Origin: Novosphingobium sp. SG707
GTDB lineage: Bacteria; Pseudomonadota; Alphaproteobacteria; Sphingomonadales; Sphingomonadaceae
Assembly (NCBI RefSeq): GCF_012275515.1
Contig: NZ_JAAZQL010000002.1
Span: 682,001-746,000 of the forward strand
Direction: 5' to 3'
DNA: 64,000 bases
Both the position numbers and the translations under genes were made by a program. The notes below the pieces were generated by a model that saw only the letters and a program-made list of their open reading frames with translations, ran no database searches and had not been told where the DNA came from. Below are positions 49,915-56,783 of the stretch, piece by piece (position 1 is the first letter of the stretch; each line of letters begins with the position of its first letter).

Positions 49915-50165
49915 CCCCGCTTTGCTCCAACTGCCGCTGGCTGGCGGTCACGACTGGCCGCGATCTGCGCCCCGCATGGTGCAGCCGCCCGATCGGCACA
50001 TCATCCACCCGCGCCTTTGGCGAGGTCATCTTGCGCGCCCACCGTAACCCGATCCGCGAACGCAAGCGCGACAAGTCGCTGATCCTGCGCGTGGAGCAAT
50101 GCGGCCCGGATGCCCGGTTTTTCGAACCGCGCCCGCCCATGCCGCCGCCGTCGAGGGGCAAATAA
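49911..50165 (+). CDS. small Cys-containing phage protein
   Basis: 84 residues starting MTPLCSNCRWLAV, with C-x2-C near the N-terminus and a further C-S-R-P, suggestive of a zinc knuckle. Basic centre and Pro-rich end. ATGA overlap with the gene before. No family recognised. Confidence 0.6.
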   Translation: MTPLCSNCRWLAVTTGRDLRPAWCSRPIGTSSTRAFGEVILRAHRNPIRERKRDKSLILRVEQCGPDARFFEPRPPMPPPSRGK

Positions 50166-50296
50166 TGCGCGGCGCCCTGATCCAATCCGCCCTGCTGGTG
50201 ATCTTCGCCCTGGGCGGCGCAGCCTACGCCATGCTGCCGGTGTGGACCGCCACGCTGGCCCGCCTGATCCTCCTGCTTGTGAGGTCGATGCCATGA
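50165..50296 (+). CDS. tiny membrane protein
   Basis: 43 residues, almost entirely hydrophobic: ALIQSALLVIFALGGAAYAM then WTATLARLILLLV. ATG starts on the last base of the preceding TAA. Probably a single- or double-spanning membrane peptide. Confidence 0.55.
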   Translation: MRGALIQSALLVIFALGGAAYAMLPVWTATLARLILLLVRSMP

Positions 50297-50970
50297 TGGC
50301 CCAACCGCCGAAAATCTACCCGATGCATTATGCTCCCACGTATCGCGCTCGAAATCCTAGAGCTTTCACCATCGATAGGCATCTTTGCGTGGGCCATGAC
50401 CTGTTCACCAATGCCTGTCGCCATGCGCGCTCGGCCGGAACCTTCGGCATCTGGCGCCCCAGCCGCCGCCGCGCGCTGGTCGAGGCGCTTAACGCCCTGC
50501 TCTGGCCCCGCTGCACCTTGTCCCGCGCCAAGGATAGCCCATGGATCCACGTCCAGTTCAGCCTGCGCGGCGACAACCTGCCCATACTGGCCGATCTGGT
50601 GATGGACGGAAACCTGCGGGCGCTGATCGATGTGCTGGATCGCATGGATGATTTCTCCCATTGCCCCAGCGGCCATTGGCTGTCCTTCCGCTTCCCGGCG
50701 CACTGGGCCCCGTCCGCCCTTGGCAACGCGCGGCCGATGTGCCCGGATTGCCGCAACACCGGCGCCTCGGACTATTCGTTCCTCGCCATGGATCCATGCC
50801 CCTGCGCCAACGCGGTGGCCACCATGACCGGCGGCGACTGGCCCGACGCGCCCCTGCCGCAAACCTTTTCGCCGCAATCCCTTGCCGCGCAGGCCACCCC
50901 TGCGGGTCGCACCGCCCCGGCACCGGACAAATCCGGGCCGGGGCACCCCAGCGAAGGAAACCGCGCATGA
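50293..50970 (+). CDS. phage protein with Cys-rich centre, unknown
   Basis: 225 residues from MMAQPPKIYPMHYAP. N-terminal helical region (RRRALVEALNALLWPRCTLS), then VQFSLRGDNLPILADLVMDG, and a zinc-ribbon-like stretch MCPDCRNTGASDYSF with DPCPCAN. The tail is Pro/Ala-rich. The Cys pairs suggest metal binding. 4-bp overlaps to both neighbours. Confidence 0.62.
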   Translation: MMAQPPKIYPMHYAPTYRARNPRAFTIDRHLCVGHDLFTNACRHARSAGTFGIWRPSRRRALVEALNALLWPRCTLSRAKDSPWIHVQFSLRGDNLPILADLVMDGNLRALIDVLDRMDDFSHCPSGHWLSFRFPAHWAPSALGNARPMCPDCRNTGASDYSFLAMDPCPCANAVATMTGGDWPDAPLPQTFSPQSLAAQATPAGRTAPAPDKSGPGHPSEGNRA

Positions 50971-51185
50971 TCCCGCAACCCGCCATCATGGCCGCCGCGC
51001 GGCGCGCCGTCATCGCCCATGTGTTCGAAGGCGCCCCGGCGCCCACCAGCCCCTACGATAAGAACACGCGCCGGCACCGCATCTGGCAGTTCAGCGCCAG
51101 CACCGCGCTGGCCGAGGCCGAACGCTTCAAACACCTGTTCTCCGACCTTCCCATCAAGGTCCAGCTTGTGGAGCCCGCTGCATGA
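50967..51185 (+). CDS. small phage protein, unknown
   Basis: 72 residues, MIPQPAIMAAARRAVIAHVF, and RIWQFSASTALAEAERFKHL. Helical and basic. Short overlaps on both sides. No family recognised. Confidence 0.6.
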   Translation: MIPQPAIMAAARRAVIAHVFEGAPAPTSPYDKNTRRHRIWQFSASTALAEAERFKHLFSDLPIKVQLVEPAA

Positions 51186-51424
51186 AAAACAAGATGTCGG
51201 ATCTGAACAACCATCTCTTTGCCCAGCTTGAACGGCTGGGCGATGAAGATCTTTCCGCCGAACAGATCGAAACCGAAGCGACCCGCGCTAAGGCGATTGT
51301 CGGCATCGCTGATCAGATCATCCGCAATGCCGAGGTTCAGCTTACGGCAGTAAAGCTGCTGGCCGACAAGGGCTATCACTTCGAAGAACAGGCCAAGCGC
51401 CTGTTGGGCAATGGTGGCCAATGA
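51182..51424 (+). CDS. small helical phage protein, unknown
   Basis: 80 residues, MKNKMSDLNNHLFAQLERLG, then EQIETEATRAKAIVGIADQI, predicted all-helical. A pattern often seen in phage early regions. Coupled by short overlaps. It precedes the HNH endonuclease. Confidence 0.65.
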   Translation: MKNKMSDLNNHLFAQLERLGDEDLSAEQIETEATRAKAIVGIADQIIRNAEVQLTAVKLLADKGYHFEEQAKRLLGNGGQ

Positions 51425-52089
51425 AGGGGCGTCCTATTTCCTACAGCGCGGAGGAACTGGCTTGGCTCCACGCCAACCACACGTTGCCCTATGCGGAATA
51501 CTTCGCCGCATTCATCGCGCAATTTCCCCGCGACGATCTGACTGCGGCAAACATTAATTCCCTGCGCAAGCGCAAGGGATGGAGCACCGGCCGCACCGGC
51601 CATTTCGTCAAGGGCGAAACCCCGCATAACAAGGGCAAGTCTTGCGAGGAAGGCAAGGGCGGCAAGCATCCCAACGCCCGCAAGTCGCAGTTCAAGCCGG
51701 GCCAGCGTCAGGGCGTGGCCGTCCGACTTTACAAACCCATCGGTACCGAGCGGATGAGCAAAGGCGGCTATCTGGAGCGCAAGATCAATGACGACATGCC
51801 ATTGCGGGCGCGATGGCGCGCTGTCCATTTGCTGCGCTGGGAAGAGCAGAACGGCCCGATACCCAAAGGCATGGCGCTGAAATGCCTCAACAGCGATATT
51901 CTCAACACAGATCCCTCCAACTGGGAACTGGTGCCCCGCGCGATCCTGCCCCGGCTTAACGGCGGCCCCCACAAATCGCGCCTCGCCTATGACGCCGCAC
52001 CGCCCGAGCTGCGCCCCACCATCCTGCTGGCCGCCAAGGTCGAACACCGCGCGCGCCAGGCACAAGAGAAGGTCCGCGACAATGGCTGA
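51421..52089 (+). CDS. HNH endonuclease signature protein
   Basis: 222 residues. The N-terminal part (PISYSAEELAWLHANHTLPY; NSLRKRKGWSTGRTGHFVKG) is a DNA-binding NUMOD-like region. The C-terminal HNH-like core reads LLRWEEQNGPIPKGMALKCL followed by TDPSNWELVPR, with the N-x-x-N/W pattern of HNH_3 phage enzymes. May be a homing-type or restriction-like nuclease. In the accessory operon, not with packaging. Confidence 0.8.
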   Translation: MKGRPISYSAEELAWLHANHTLPYAEYFAAFIAQFPRDDLTAANINSLRKRKGWSTGRTGHFVKGETPHNKGKSCEEGKGGKHPNARKSQFKPGQRQGVAVRLYKPIGTERMSKGGYLERKINDDMPLRARWRAVHLLRWEEQNGPIPKGMALKCLNSDILNTDPSNWELVPRAILPRLNGGPHKSRLAYDAAPPELRPTILLAAKVEHRARQAQEKVRDNG

Positions 52090-52780
52090 TCGCCCCATCC
52101 TATTCAGCGCCCCGATGGTGCGCGCCTTGCATGATGGCCGTAAGACGCAGACGCGGAGGGTTTTGAATCCTCAACCGCCTGGCTGGATCTATCCGAACGA
52201 TAAGCCGGGATATTCATGTCTTACCCCCAAAGGCTCAATTGAATTTCGCGGAAGGTATATTGATGAAAAGGGCGAGGACCATGGCCCTGCAAGCAAGTTT
52301 CTGAAACTGCCATTTCTCAAAAAGGACCGCCTCTGGGTCCGCGAAGCCTATTTCCAGCGTGGCCATTGGGAACCGGTGGAAGGTGCTCGCACCAAGGGCG
52401 GTAAGCAGAAGTGGCGGTTTGTCCCGGCAGATTATTTCTATACCTTTGACGAGCCCGCCGAATACCGCAAGGGCCGCCACCACAACGACCCCGCCACAGT
52501 GGCGTGGCACAAGCGCCTTGGCCGGTTCATGCCGCGCTCTCTATCGCGCTTCACGCTGACCGTCACCGATGTGCGCGTGGAGCGGTTGCAGGACATCAGC
52601 GGAAGGGATGCGGTAGCGGAAGGCGTCCAATCCCGACTTCCCGATAACGGGATTGCCCAGCAAGAATATGCCGACCTCTGGGACAGCATCAACGGCCCCG
52701 GCGCGTGGTACGCTAACCCGTGGGTGGTGGCCGTCACTTTTTCCATTGCCCACCATAATATTGACGCGGGGCCGGCATGA
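52082..52780 (+). CDS. ASCH-domain-like phage protein
   Basis: 232 residues from MADRPILFSAPMVRALHDGR. RKTQTRRVLNPQPPG and DRLWVREAYF, then RFMPRSLSRFTLTVTDVRVE and LQDISGRDAVAEGV, follow the pattern of phage ASCH proteins (PUA-like fold, RNA/modified base recognition). Role in phages not settled. Overlaps its HNH neighbour by 8 bases. Confidence 0.75.
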   Translation: MADRPILFSAPMVRALHDGRKTQTRRVLNPQPPGWIYPNDKPGYSCLTPKGSIEFRGRYIDEKGEDHGPASKFLKLPFLKKDRLWVREAYFQRGHWEPVEGARTKGGKQKWRFVPADYFYTFDEPAEYRKGRHHNDPATVAWHKRLGRFMPRSLSRFTLTVTDVRVERLQDISGRDAVAEGVQSRLPDNGIAQQEYADLWDSINGPGAWYANPWVVAVTFSIAHHNIDAGPA

Positions 52781-53118
52781 ACCTCCTCGACCTCATGGGC
52801 GCCCCGGTCGATCCCGCGCCCCAGCCGCCAACCAAACCCGCCGCTGTACCCGCCAATCTGGGCAAGCCCTATACCGCGCGCAAGATCCGCCCGATGTGGC
52901 GCAATGGCGCGACCGTGCCGGGCAGCGATGTGGGCTATGTGCCGCACTTCGACGGCGATCTGCGCTGGCTGGTCCATTGCTATGTCCAGGGCGAACCCCT
53001 CGGCCGCTGGTATCGCTGGCATGGCAAAAAGGCGCAATGGATCTGCATCGATCCGGCCGACGCCACCGGCATCAATGACTACCCCGACACCCCGCCAAAC
53101 GGGAGTGTCGGGGCATGA
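52777..53118 (+). CDS. phage protein, unknown
   Basis: 113 residues, with a Pro-rich N-terminus and a W-rich body (RWLVHCYVQGEPLGRWYRWH; AQWICIDPADATGINDYPDT). Soluble. 4-bp overlaps. No family recognised. Confidence 0.6.
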   Translation: MNLLDLMGAPVDPAPQPPTKPAAVPANLGKPYTARKIRPMWRNGATVPGSDVGYVPHFDGDLRWLVHCYVQGEPLGRWYRWHGKKAQWICIDPADATGINDYPDTPPNGSVGA

Positions 53119-53354
53119 CTGGTATCCTACGCTGTCTTTGCGGCAACATACCCAGTTTTACTTGGGCGCGTGTGGCAGAGGATGCCGTCGAAAGTCAGTA
53201 TGTATGCCAGATCGGCCCTTGCATATCTGGCCGCTCACTTTCCGGCGCAGGATGCGGCAAGGAAGGTCCGGCTGTTGAGGACGCTTACAGCGATGAGGCA
53301 ACTGCGCGCAGCAACTGGAATGCGATGATCCGTCGAGAACGGAAAGCATCATGA
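53115..53354 (+). CDS. Lar-like (restriction alleviation family) zinc-binding protein
   Basis: 79 residues with C-x-C-G near the N-terminus, a second Cys set (YVCQIGPC, GAGCG) and the closing EATARSNWNAMI, where Lar-type proteins end in E-A-x-x-x-W-N. Lar modulates type I restriction in Rac prophage. Placed just before two methyltransferases, it fits an anti-restriction cluster. The match is by pattern only. Confidence 0.6.
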   Translation: MTGILRCLCGNIPSFTWARVAEDAVESQYVCQIGPCISGRSLSGAGCGKEGPAVEDAYSDEATARSNWNAMIRRERKAS

Positions 53355-53518
53355 CCGACCTCCTCTCCTACCGCGCACACGAACCGGAGCCCAAGCCGGG
53401 CGCATGGAAGCCCACCGCCTGCGCTGATTGCGCCGCGCCCCACCCCAGCTTTAGCGCCACCGGCCACCACGGCCCTTGGCGCTGCCAGCCCTGCCACAAG
53501 AAAGCGATAGGCGCATGA
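53351..53518 (+). CDS. small zinc-ribbon protein
   Basis: 55 residues; TACADCAAPHPSF and WRCQPCHKKAIGA give two C-x2-C pairs, a probable zinc ribbon. ATG overlaps the Lar-like stop and its own TGA overlaps the ATG of the frame-B reading of the methyltransferase locus. DNA- or RNA-binding is possible. Confidence 0.65.
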   Translation: MTDLLSYRAHEPEPKPGAWKPTACADCAAPHPSFSATGHHGPWRCQPCHKKAIGA

Positions 53519-54591
53519 CATGGCTCTACCTGCCCGAAACGTGCTTTCCCTCTGCGCAGGCGTCGGAGGCCTTGAACTCGGAATCGCTCTCGCCCTCGCA
53601 CATCGCCATGAAGCTCTCGTGGGCATCTGCTACGTGGAGAGGGAAGCATCAGCCGCCGCAAGTCTGGTCGCGTCAATGGAAGCGGGGTGGTTTCATCCGG
53701 CGCCTGTCTGGTCTGACCTTACCACTTTCGACGGCAGACCATGGCGCGGCCTCGTGGATATCATCGCTTCGGGCGATCCGTGCCAGGACAACAGCGTTGC
53801 CGGAAAGCGTGCCGGCGCAAGCGGCGCCCGCTTCCTCGCGCCCGAAGTCTGCCGCATCGCCGATGAAAGCAGGGCTGATCTTATCTTCCGCGAGAACGTG
53901 CCGGGGAACGCAGGCGAACAGCTCGAAGCTGTCGTCCCACCACTGGAAAGGCTGGGCTACCGCGTTGCGGCAGGAATATTCAGCTCGTCCGAAACCCAAA
54001 ACACCATGCAGCGCGAACGACTGTTCATCATGGCCGTCCGCCAAGGTGTCAAGGGGCGGATACGAGATCGATCCGAAAACGGGCAGGAAGCTGCCGACGC
54101 TGGAAGGCGCGGCGGTGAATTGGGTCGGCCCCCGTATCCCGCAAGGGGGCGCGAACAGCAACCGCAAGGCGCGCGGCGCGGGCGGCCCGGACTTGCAGGA
54201 GCAGGCACAGAACTGGCCGGGTCCGGCGGCGCGGGATTACAAGGGCGCCAACTCTACGGCCCATCTGGAGGTGAGCACCGGCTCGCTTCACCTGGATCAG
54301 CTCCCCAACTTCGTGGAGCATTGCTTCCGCCTGCCGTCATCCCCGGACCAACCGATAGCCGGTGGATCGATGTCCTCGATCGCTGGCCCGAACTCCAACC
54401 AGCCCTCAGTGAAGAGGAGGCTCAATCCCATCTTCGTCGAGGCATTGATGCGATGGCCCACCGGACTGAGCGGCTTCGAGCGACCGGAAACGGCGTGGAC
54501 CCGGTGGTGGCAGCTTATGCCTTCCTTTCTCTCGATGCTCTGCTGCACGGCTGAACCGGCGCAAGGCGATCTGTTTGGACATGTCGCATGA
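53515..54591 (+). CDS. methyltransferase-locus protein, frame B (dual-coded)
   Basis: 358 codons, beginning MTWLYLPETCFPSA. Both ends have the 4-bp overlaps usual in this operon (upstream stop 53518, downstream ATG 54588), good evidence that this frame is translated. The C-terminal half reads like primary coding: WPGPAARDYKGANSTAHLEV, HLDQLPNFVEHCF and RRLNPIFVEALMRWPTGLSG. The L-N-P-x-F-V-E-x-L-M-x-W-P-x-G motif is frequent in phage proteins found at methyltransferase loci. The first half (Ser/Ala/Arg-rich) looks like the shadow of frame A. It may supply a target-recognition part or a separate protein. Confidence 0.6.
   Translation: MTWLYLPETCFPSAQASEALNSESLSPSHIAMKLSWASATWRGKHQPPQVWSRQWKRGGFIRRLSGLTLPLSTADHGAASWISSLRAIRARTTALPESVPAQAAPASSRPKSAASPMKAGLILSSARTCRGTQANSSKLSSHHWKGWATALRQEYSARPKPKTPCSANDCSSWPSAKVSRGGYEIDPKTGRKLPTLEGAAVNWVGPRIPQGGANSNRKARGAGGPDLQEQAQNWPGPAARDYKGANSTAHLEVSTGSLHLDQLPNFVEHCFRLPSSPDQPIAGGSMSSIAGPNSNQPSVKRRLNPIFVEALMRWPTGLSGFERPETAWTRWWQLMPSFLSMLCCTAEPAQGDLFGHVA
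53520..54554 (+). CDS. DNA cytosine-5 methyltransferase, frame A (dual-coded)
   Basis: 344 codons, in the -1 frame relative to frame B. C5-methyltransferase motifs are in order: I LSLCAGVGGLELG (9-21), IV SGDPCQDNS with catalytic Cys88, VI RENVPG (ENV 125-127), VIII QRERLFI (164-170), and a motif X-like ATGNGVDPVVAAYAF at about 321-335. Residues 177-315, where the target-recognition domain should be, are Gly/Arg-rich and look out-of-frame. Transfers methyl from SAM to cytosine, probably to evade restriction. Either a complete enzyme or the N-terminal half of an A-to-B frameshift product. Confidence 0.75.
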   Translation: MALPARNVLSLCAGVGGLELGIALALAHRHEALVGICYVEREASAAASLVASMEAGWFHPAPVWSDLTTFDGRPWRGLVDIIASGDPCQDNSVAGKRAGASGARFLAPEVCRIADESRADLIFRENVPGNAGEQLEAVVPPLERLGYRVAAGIFSSSETQNTMQRERLFIMAVRQGVKGRIRDRSENGQEAADAGRRGGELGRPPYPARGREQQPQGARRGRPGLAGAGTELAGSGGAGLQGRQLYGPSGGEHRLASPGSAPQLRGALLPPAVIPGPTDSRWIDVLDRWPELQPALSEEEAQSHLRRGIDAMAHRTERLRATGNGVDPVVAAYAFLSLDALLHG

Positions 54592-55319
54592 CCCCCAACC
54601 GCTCCACCGCCGTCATGCAGCGCCGCGCCCCGGCTCCCGATGCGCTCGACTATTTCCCCACCCCGCCATGGGCCGTCCGCGCCCTGTGCGAACGCCTGAT
54701 CCTTATGGGCATCCTGATCCGCCGAAAGCGCGCATGGGAACCGGCCTGCGGCGAAATGCATATGGCCCGCCCGCTTATGGAATATTTCGAGGACGTGCGC
54801 GCCACCGATGTTCACCAATACGGCAACAATGGCATCTGCGATTTCCTCGCGCTCGACACCTACGCCCCATGGCCGCCGGTCGAATGGATCATCACCAATC
54901 CGCCTTTCCTTGTGGCCGAACAGTTCATCGCCACCGCGCGCCGCCACGCCACCGAAGGCGTTGCCATGCTGGTGCGCAGCTCATTCACCGAAAGCGTGGG
55001 CCGCTATCACAGCCTGTTTGGCGATGAAGCCGACCTGCCAAGCTATGAGCTGCAATTTGCCGAACGCGTGGTGATGCTGCGCGGCCGCCTGATCCAGTCC
55101 GGTGCGCCCGATCCGTTCAACCTTGATCCGCAAGGCAAACCGCGCCCGGCCAGCAGCGCCACCAGCTATAGCTGGCTGGTCTGGATGCCCGGCCAACACG
55201 ACTGGAAAAAGCGCGTCATCCCACCCTGCCGCACCGCGCTGGAGCGGGCAGGGGACTACCCCGAATATCCCGAACAATGGACCAAAATCGCGCCCAAGGA
55301 AGGAGGCTTGTTCGCATGA
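54588..55319 (+). CDS. SAM-dependent DNA methyltransferase (adenine-type)
   Basis: 243 residues. DYFPTPPWAVRALCERL at the start, motif I-like AWEPACGEMHMARP and motif IV NPPF in WIITNPPFLVAEQFI, as in N6-adenine/N4-cytosine enzymes; MLVRSSFTES follows. A compact phage form without a clear separate target domain. With the C5 locus it would give the phage two modifications. 4-bp overlaps both sides. Confidence 0.88.
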   Translation: MTPNRSTAVMQRRAPAPDALDYFPTPPWAVRALCERLILMGILIRRKRAWEPACGEMHMARPLMEYFEDVRATDVHQYGNNGICDFLALDTYAPWPPVEWIITNPPFLVAEQFIATARRHATEGVAMLVRSSFTESVGRYHSLFGDEADLPSYELQFAERVVMLRGRLIQSGAPDPFNLDPQGKPRPASSATSYSWLVWMPGQHDWKKRVIPPCRTALERAGDYPEYPEQWTKIAPKEGGLFA

Positions 55320-55507
55320 GCGCACCGGCTCGCTTTACCCAGACCGATGTGACGCGGGCGATGAAGGGCGCGCGCAAGGCTGGCTTTTCCGCGATTCGCG
55401 TGGTTATTGAACCGGGCGGCAACATCGTGATGGAAGCCAGCGAGGCGCCGAATGAAGCCATCACGCGCCGCAACCCACTGGACCGCGTGCTAAAAGGCGT
55501 AAGATGA
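55316..55507 (+). CDS. small protein upstream of integrase
   Basis: 63 residues, MSAPARFTQTDVTRAMKGAR then KAGFSAIRVVIEPGGNIVME. This pattern is common just before integrase genes in alphaproteobacterial phages and may be an excisionase-like or accessory DNA-binding factor. Overlaps integrase by 4 bp. Confidence 0.7.
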   Translation: MSAPARFTQTDVTRAMKGARKAGFSAIRVVIEPGGNIVMEASEAPNEAITRRNPLDRVLKGVR

Positions 55508-56577
55508 AGACACGATATCCCGGCATAACGGTCAGCCCCGACCGCCATGGCAAACTACGTGCGCGCTTTCGCAAGGTCGGGCGCAAGCCGACCTATATGA
55601 AAACGCTGCCGGATCAGCCGGGATTCAAGGCAGAATATCAGGCCTTGCTGGATGCCGCACCGCAAATTGAAAGCCGCGCTATCCCCGGTTCGGTCTCCGA
55701 TCTGCTGGAGCGATATTACCGCGCAGCCGACTTTGCGGCCAAAGGCAGCGACAACACCAAAGCGCGCCGCCGCTGGCTGCTGGAAAGTTTTCGACGCGAT
55801 TATGGCGACGATCAGGTCAGGGATTTCACCTTCGAACACATCGAGGCCATCCTGATGGCGCGCACGGAAAAGCGAAAGGACGAACGCGGGCGCACCTTTG
55901 GCGGCGAAGTAGCCGCGGTAAAGCTACGCAAGGAAATCCGCCGCTTGTTCGCCTATGCGCGAAAGTTGAAATGGATCGAAGCCAATCCGGTGGACGAGGC
56001 CGACAAGGTGGGAAAAACCAAATTGAAAGGCTTCCACACCTGGACGGAAGAGGAAATTGCCCAATATCAGGCCAAGCATGCCATCGGCACCCGTGCCCGA
56101 CTTGCGCTGGAAATCATCCTGTGGACCGGGCAACGGCGTGGAGATGCGCGCCTGTTCGGCCCGAAGCACATTGTCAACGGCAAGGTCAATTACACCACCG
56201 GCAAGACGGGTGCTGATCTATGGTTGCCGGTGGCGCGCGATCTGCGCCGCGCCATTTCGGCAATGAACTCGGTAGGCATAACTTCCTATCTGGTTACAGG
56301 ATCAGGACAGCCATTCAGCCGGGATGGTTTTGGCAACAAGATGCGCGAATGGTGTGACGAAGCGGGATTGCCTCATTGCACAGCACATGGCCTGCGCAAA
56401 GCCATTGCCAGACGCATGGCTGAAACCAAGCTGAGCGACGAACAGATGAAAGCGGTAGGCGGCTGGAAGGACACGCAAATGCTGCGCGTCTATACCGAGG
56501 CGGCCGAACAGGAAGGCCTCGCCGATGGCGCCATCCGCGCGATCGATGACCGGTATTCTACCGACAAGGAACAGTGA
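55504..56577 (+). CDS. int: tyrosine recombinase / phage integrase
   Basis: 357 residues. N-terminal arm-binding region (TVSPDRHGKLRARFRKVGRK), SAM-like core-binding domain about 60-160, and catalytic domain with Arg in TGQRRGDAR (211/212), Lys in the beta hairpin near 234, AHGLRKA giving His295 and Arg298, W321 in GGWKDT and nucleophile Tyr330 in RVYTE. Integrates at the neighbouring tRNA 3' end. Stop overlaps the downstream hairpin by one base. Confidence 0.96.
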   Translation: MKTRYPGITVSPDRHGKLRARFRKVGRKPTYMKTLPDQPGFKAEYQALLDAAPQIESRAIPGSVSDLLERYYRAADFAAKGSDNTKARRRWLLESFRRDYGDDQVRDFTFEHIEAILMARTEKRKDERGRTFGGEVAAVKLRKEIRRLFAYARKLKWIEANPVDEADKVGKTKLKGFHTWTEEEIAQYQAKHAIGTRARLALEIILWTGQRRGDARLFGPKHIVNGKVNYTTGKTGADLWLPVARDLRRAISAMNSVGITSYLVTGSGQPFSRDGFGNKMREWCDEAGLPHCTAHGLRKAIARRMAETKLSDEQMKAVGGWKDTQMLRVYTEAAEQEGLADGAIRAIDDRYSTDKEQ

Positions 56578-56610
56578 TTTGTCTAACCACCCCCCCTAGG
56601 TTAGACAAAT
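56577..56610. terminator. hairpin after integrase, overlapping candidate arm sites
   Basis: Perfect 12-bp inverted repeat (arms 56577-56588 and 56599-56610, ATTTGTCTAACC and complement) around a C-rich 10-base loop. It may end the rightward operon. Each arm contains TTGTCTAACC, which also occurs near attL, so the element may instead or additionally be a pair of integrase arm sites. Confidence 0.6.
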
Positions 56611-56639
56611 CAGCAAAAATATCCTTTTATTTCAATACA

Positions 56640-56658
56640 CATGGTGGGCCCGGCAGGA
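56640..56658. other. attR core, within tRNA 3' end
   Basis: CATGGTGGGCCCGGCAGGA, identical to 14259-14277. It covers the encoded CCA, discriminator, the 3' acceptor strand and the first T-arm bases of the minus-strand tRNA, so integration restores a working tRNA. Confidence 0.95.
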
Positions 56659-56717
56659 CTCGAACCCGCAACCTAGCCGTTATGAGCGGCCAGCTCTAAC
56701 CATTGAGCTACAGGCCC
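56642..56717 (-). tRNA. tRNA with CAT anticodon (probably tRNA-Ile2, else tRNA-Met)
   Basis: 76-base cloverleaf with encoded CCA. Acceptor GGGCCTG pairs with CGGGCCC through one G-T pair; anticodon loop CTCATAA; T-arm GGTTCGAGTCC. The general sequence is like bacterial tRNA-Ile2, whose C34 becomes lysidine, but elongator Met cannot be excluded from sequence alone. Prophage attachment site. Confidence 0.92.
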
Positions 56718-56783
56718 CAAGCCATGCTTTGCGCAACATGCGCCGCCTCGCGTTAGCCGCGCCATGCGCAACAGGCAAGGGCT

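Larger units (their letters stand above)
14259..56658. mobile_element. complete HK97-like siphovirus prophage (about 42.4 kb)
   Basis: Bounded by identical 19-bp repeats, the right one being the 3' end of a tRNA gene on the minus strand. The integrase is the last gene inside the right end. Contents are collinear with lambdoid/HK97/GTA-type phages: lysis, tail, head, packaging, replication, immunity, modification and integration. The portal, major capsid, ClpP-type protease, both terminase subunits, tape measure, lysis and repressor genes are all intact, so the element may be inducible. Only one small gene appears broken (15445-15674). Confidence 0.95.
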
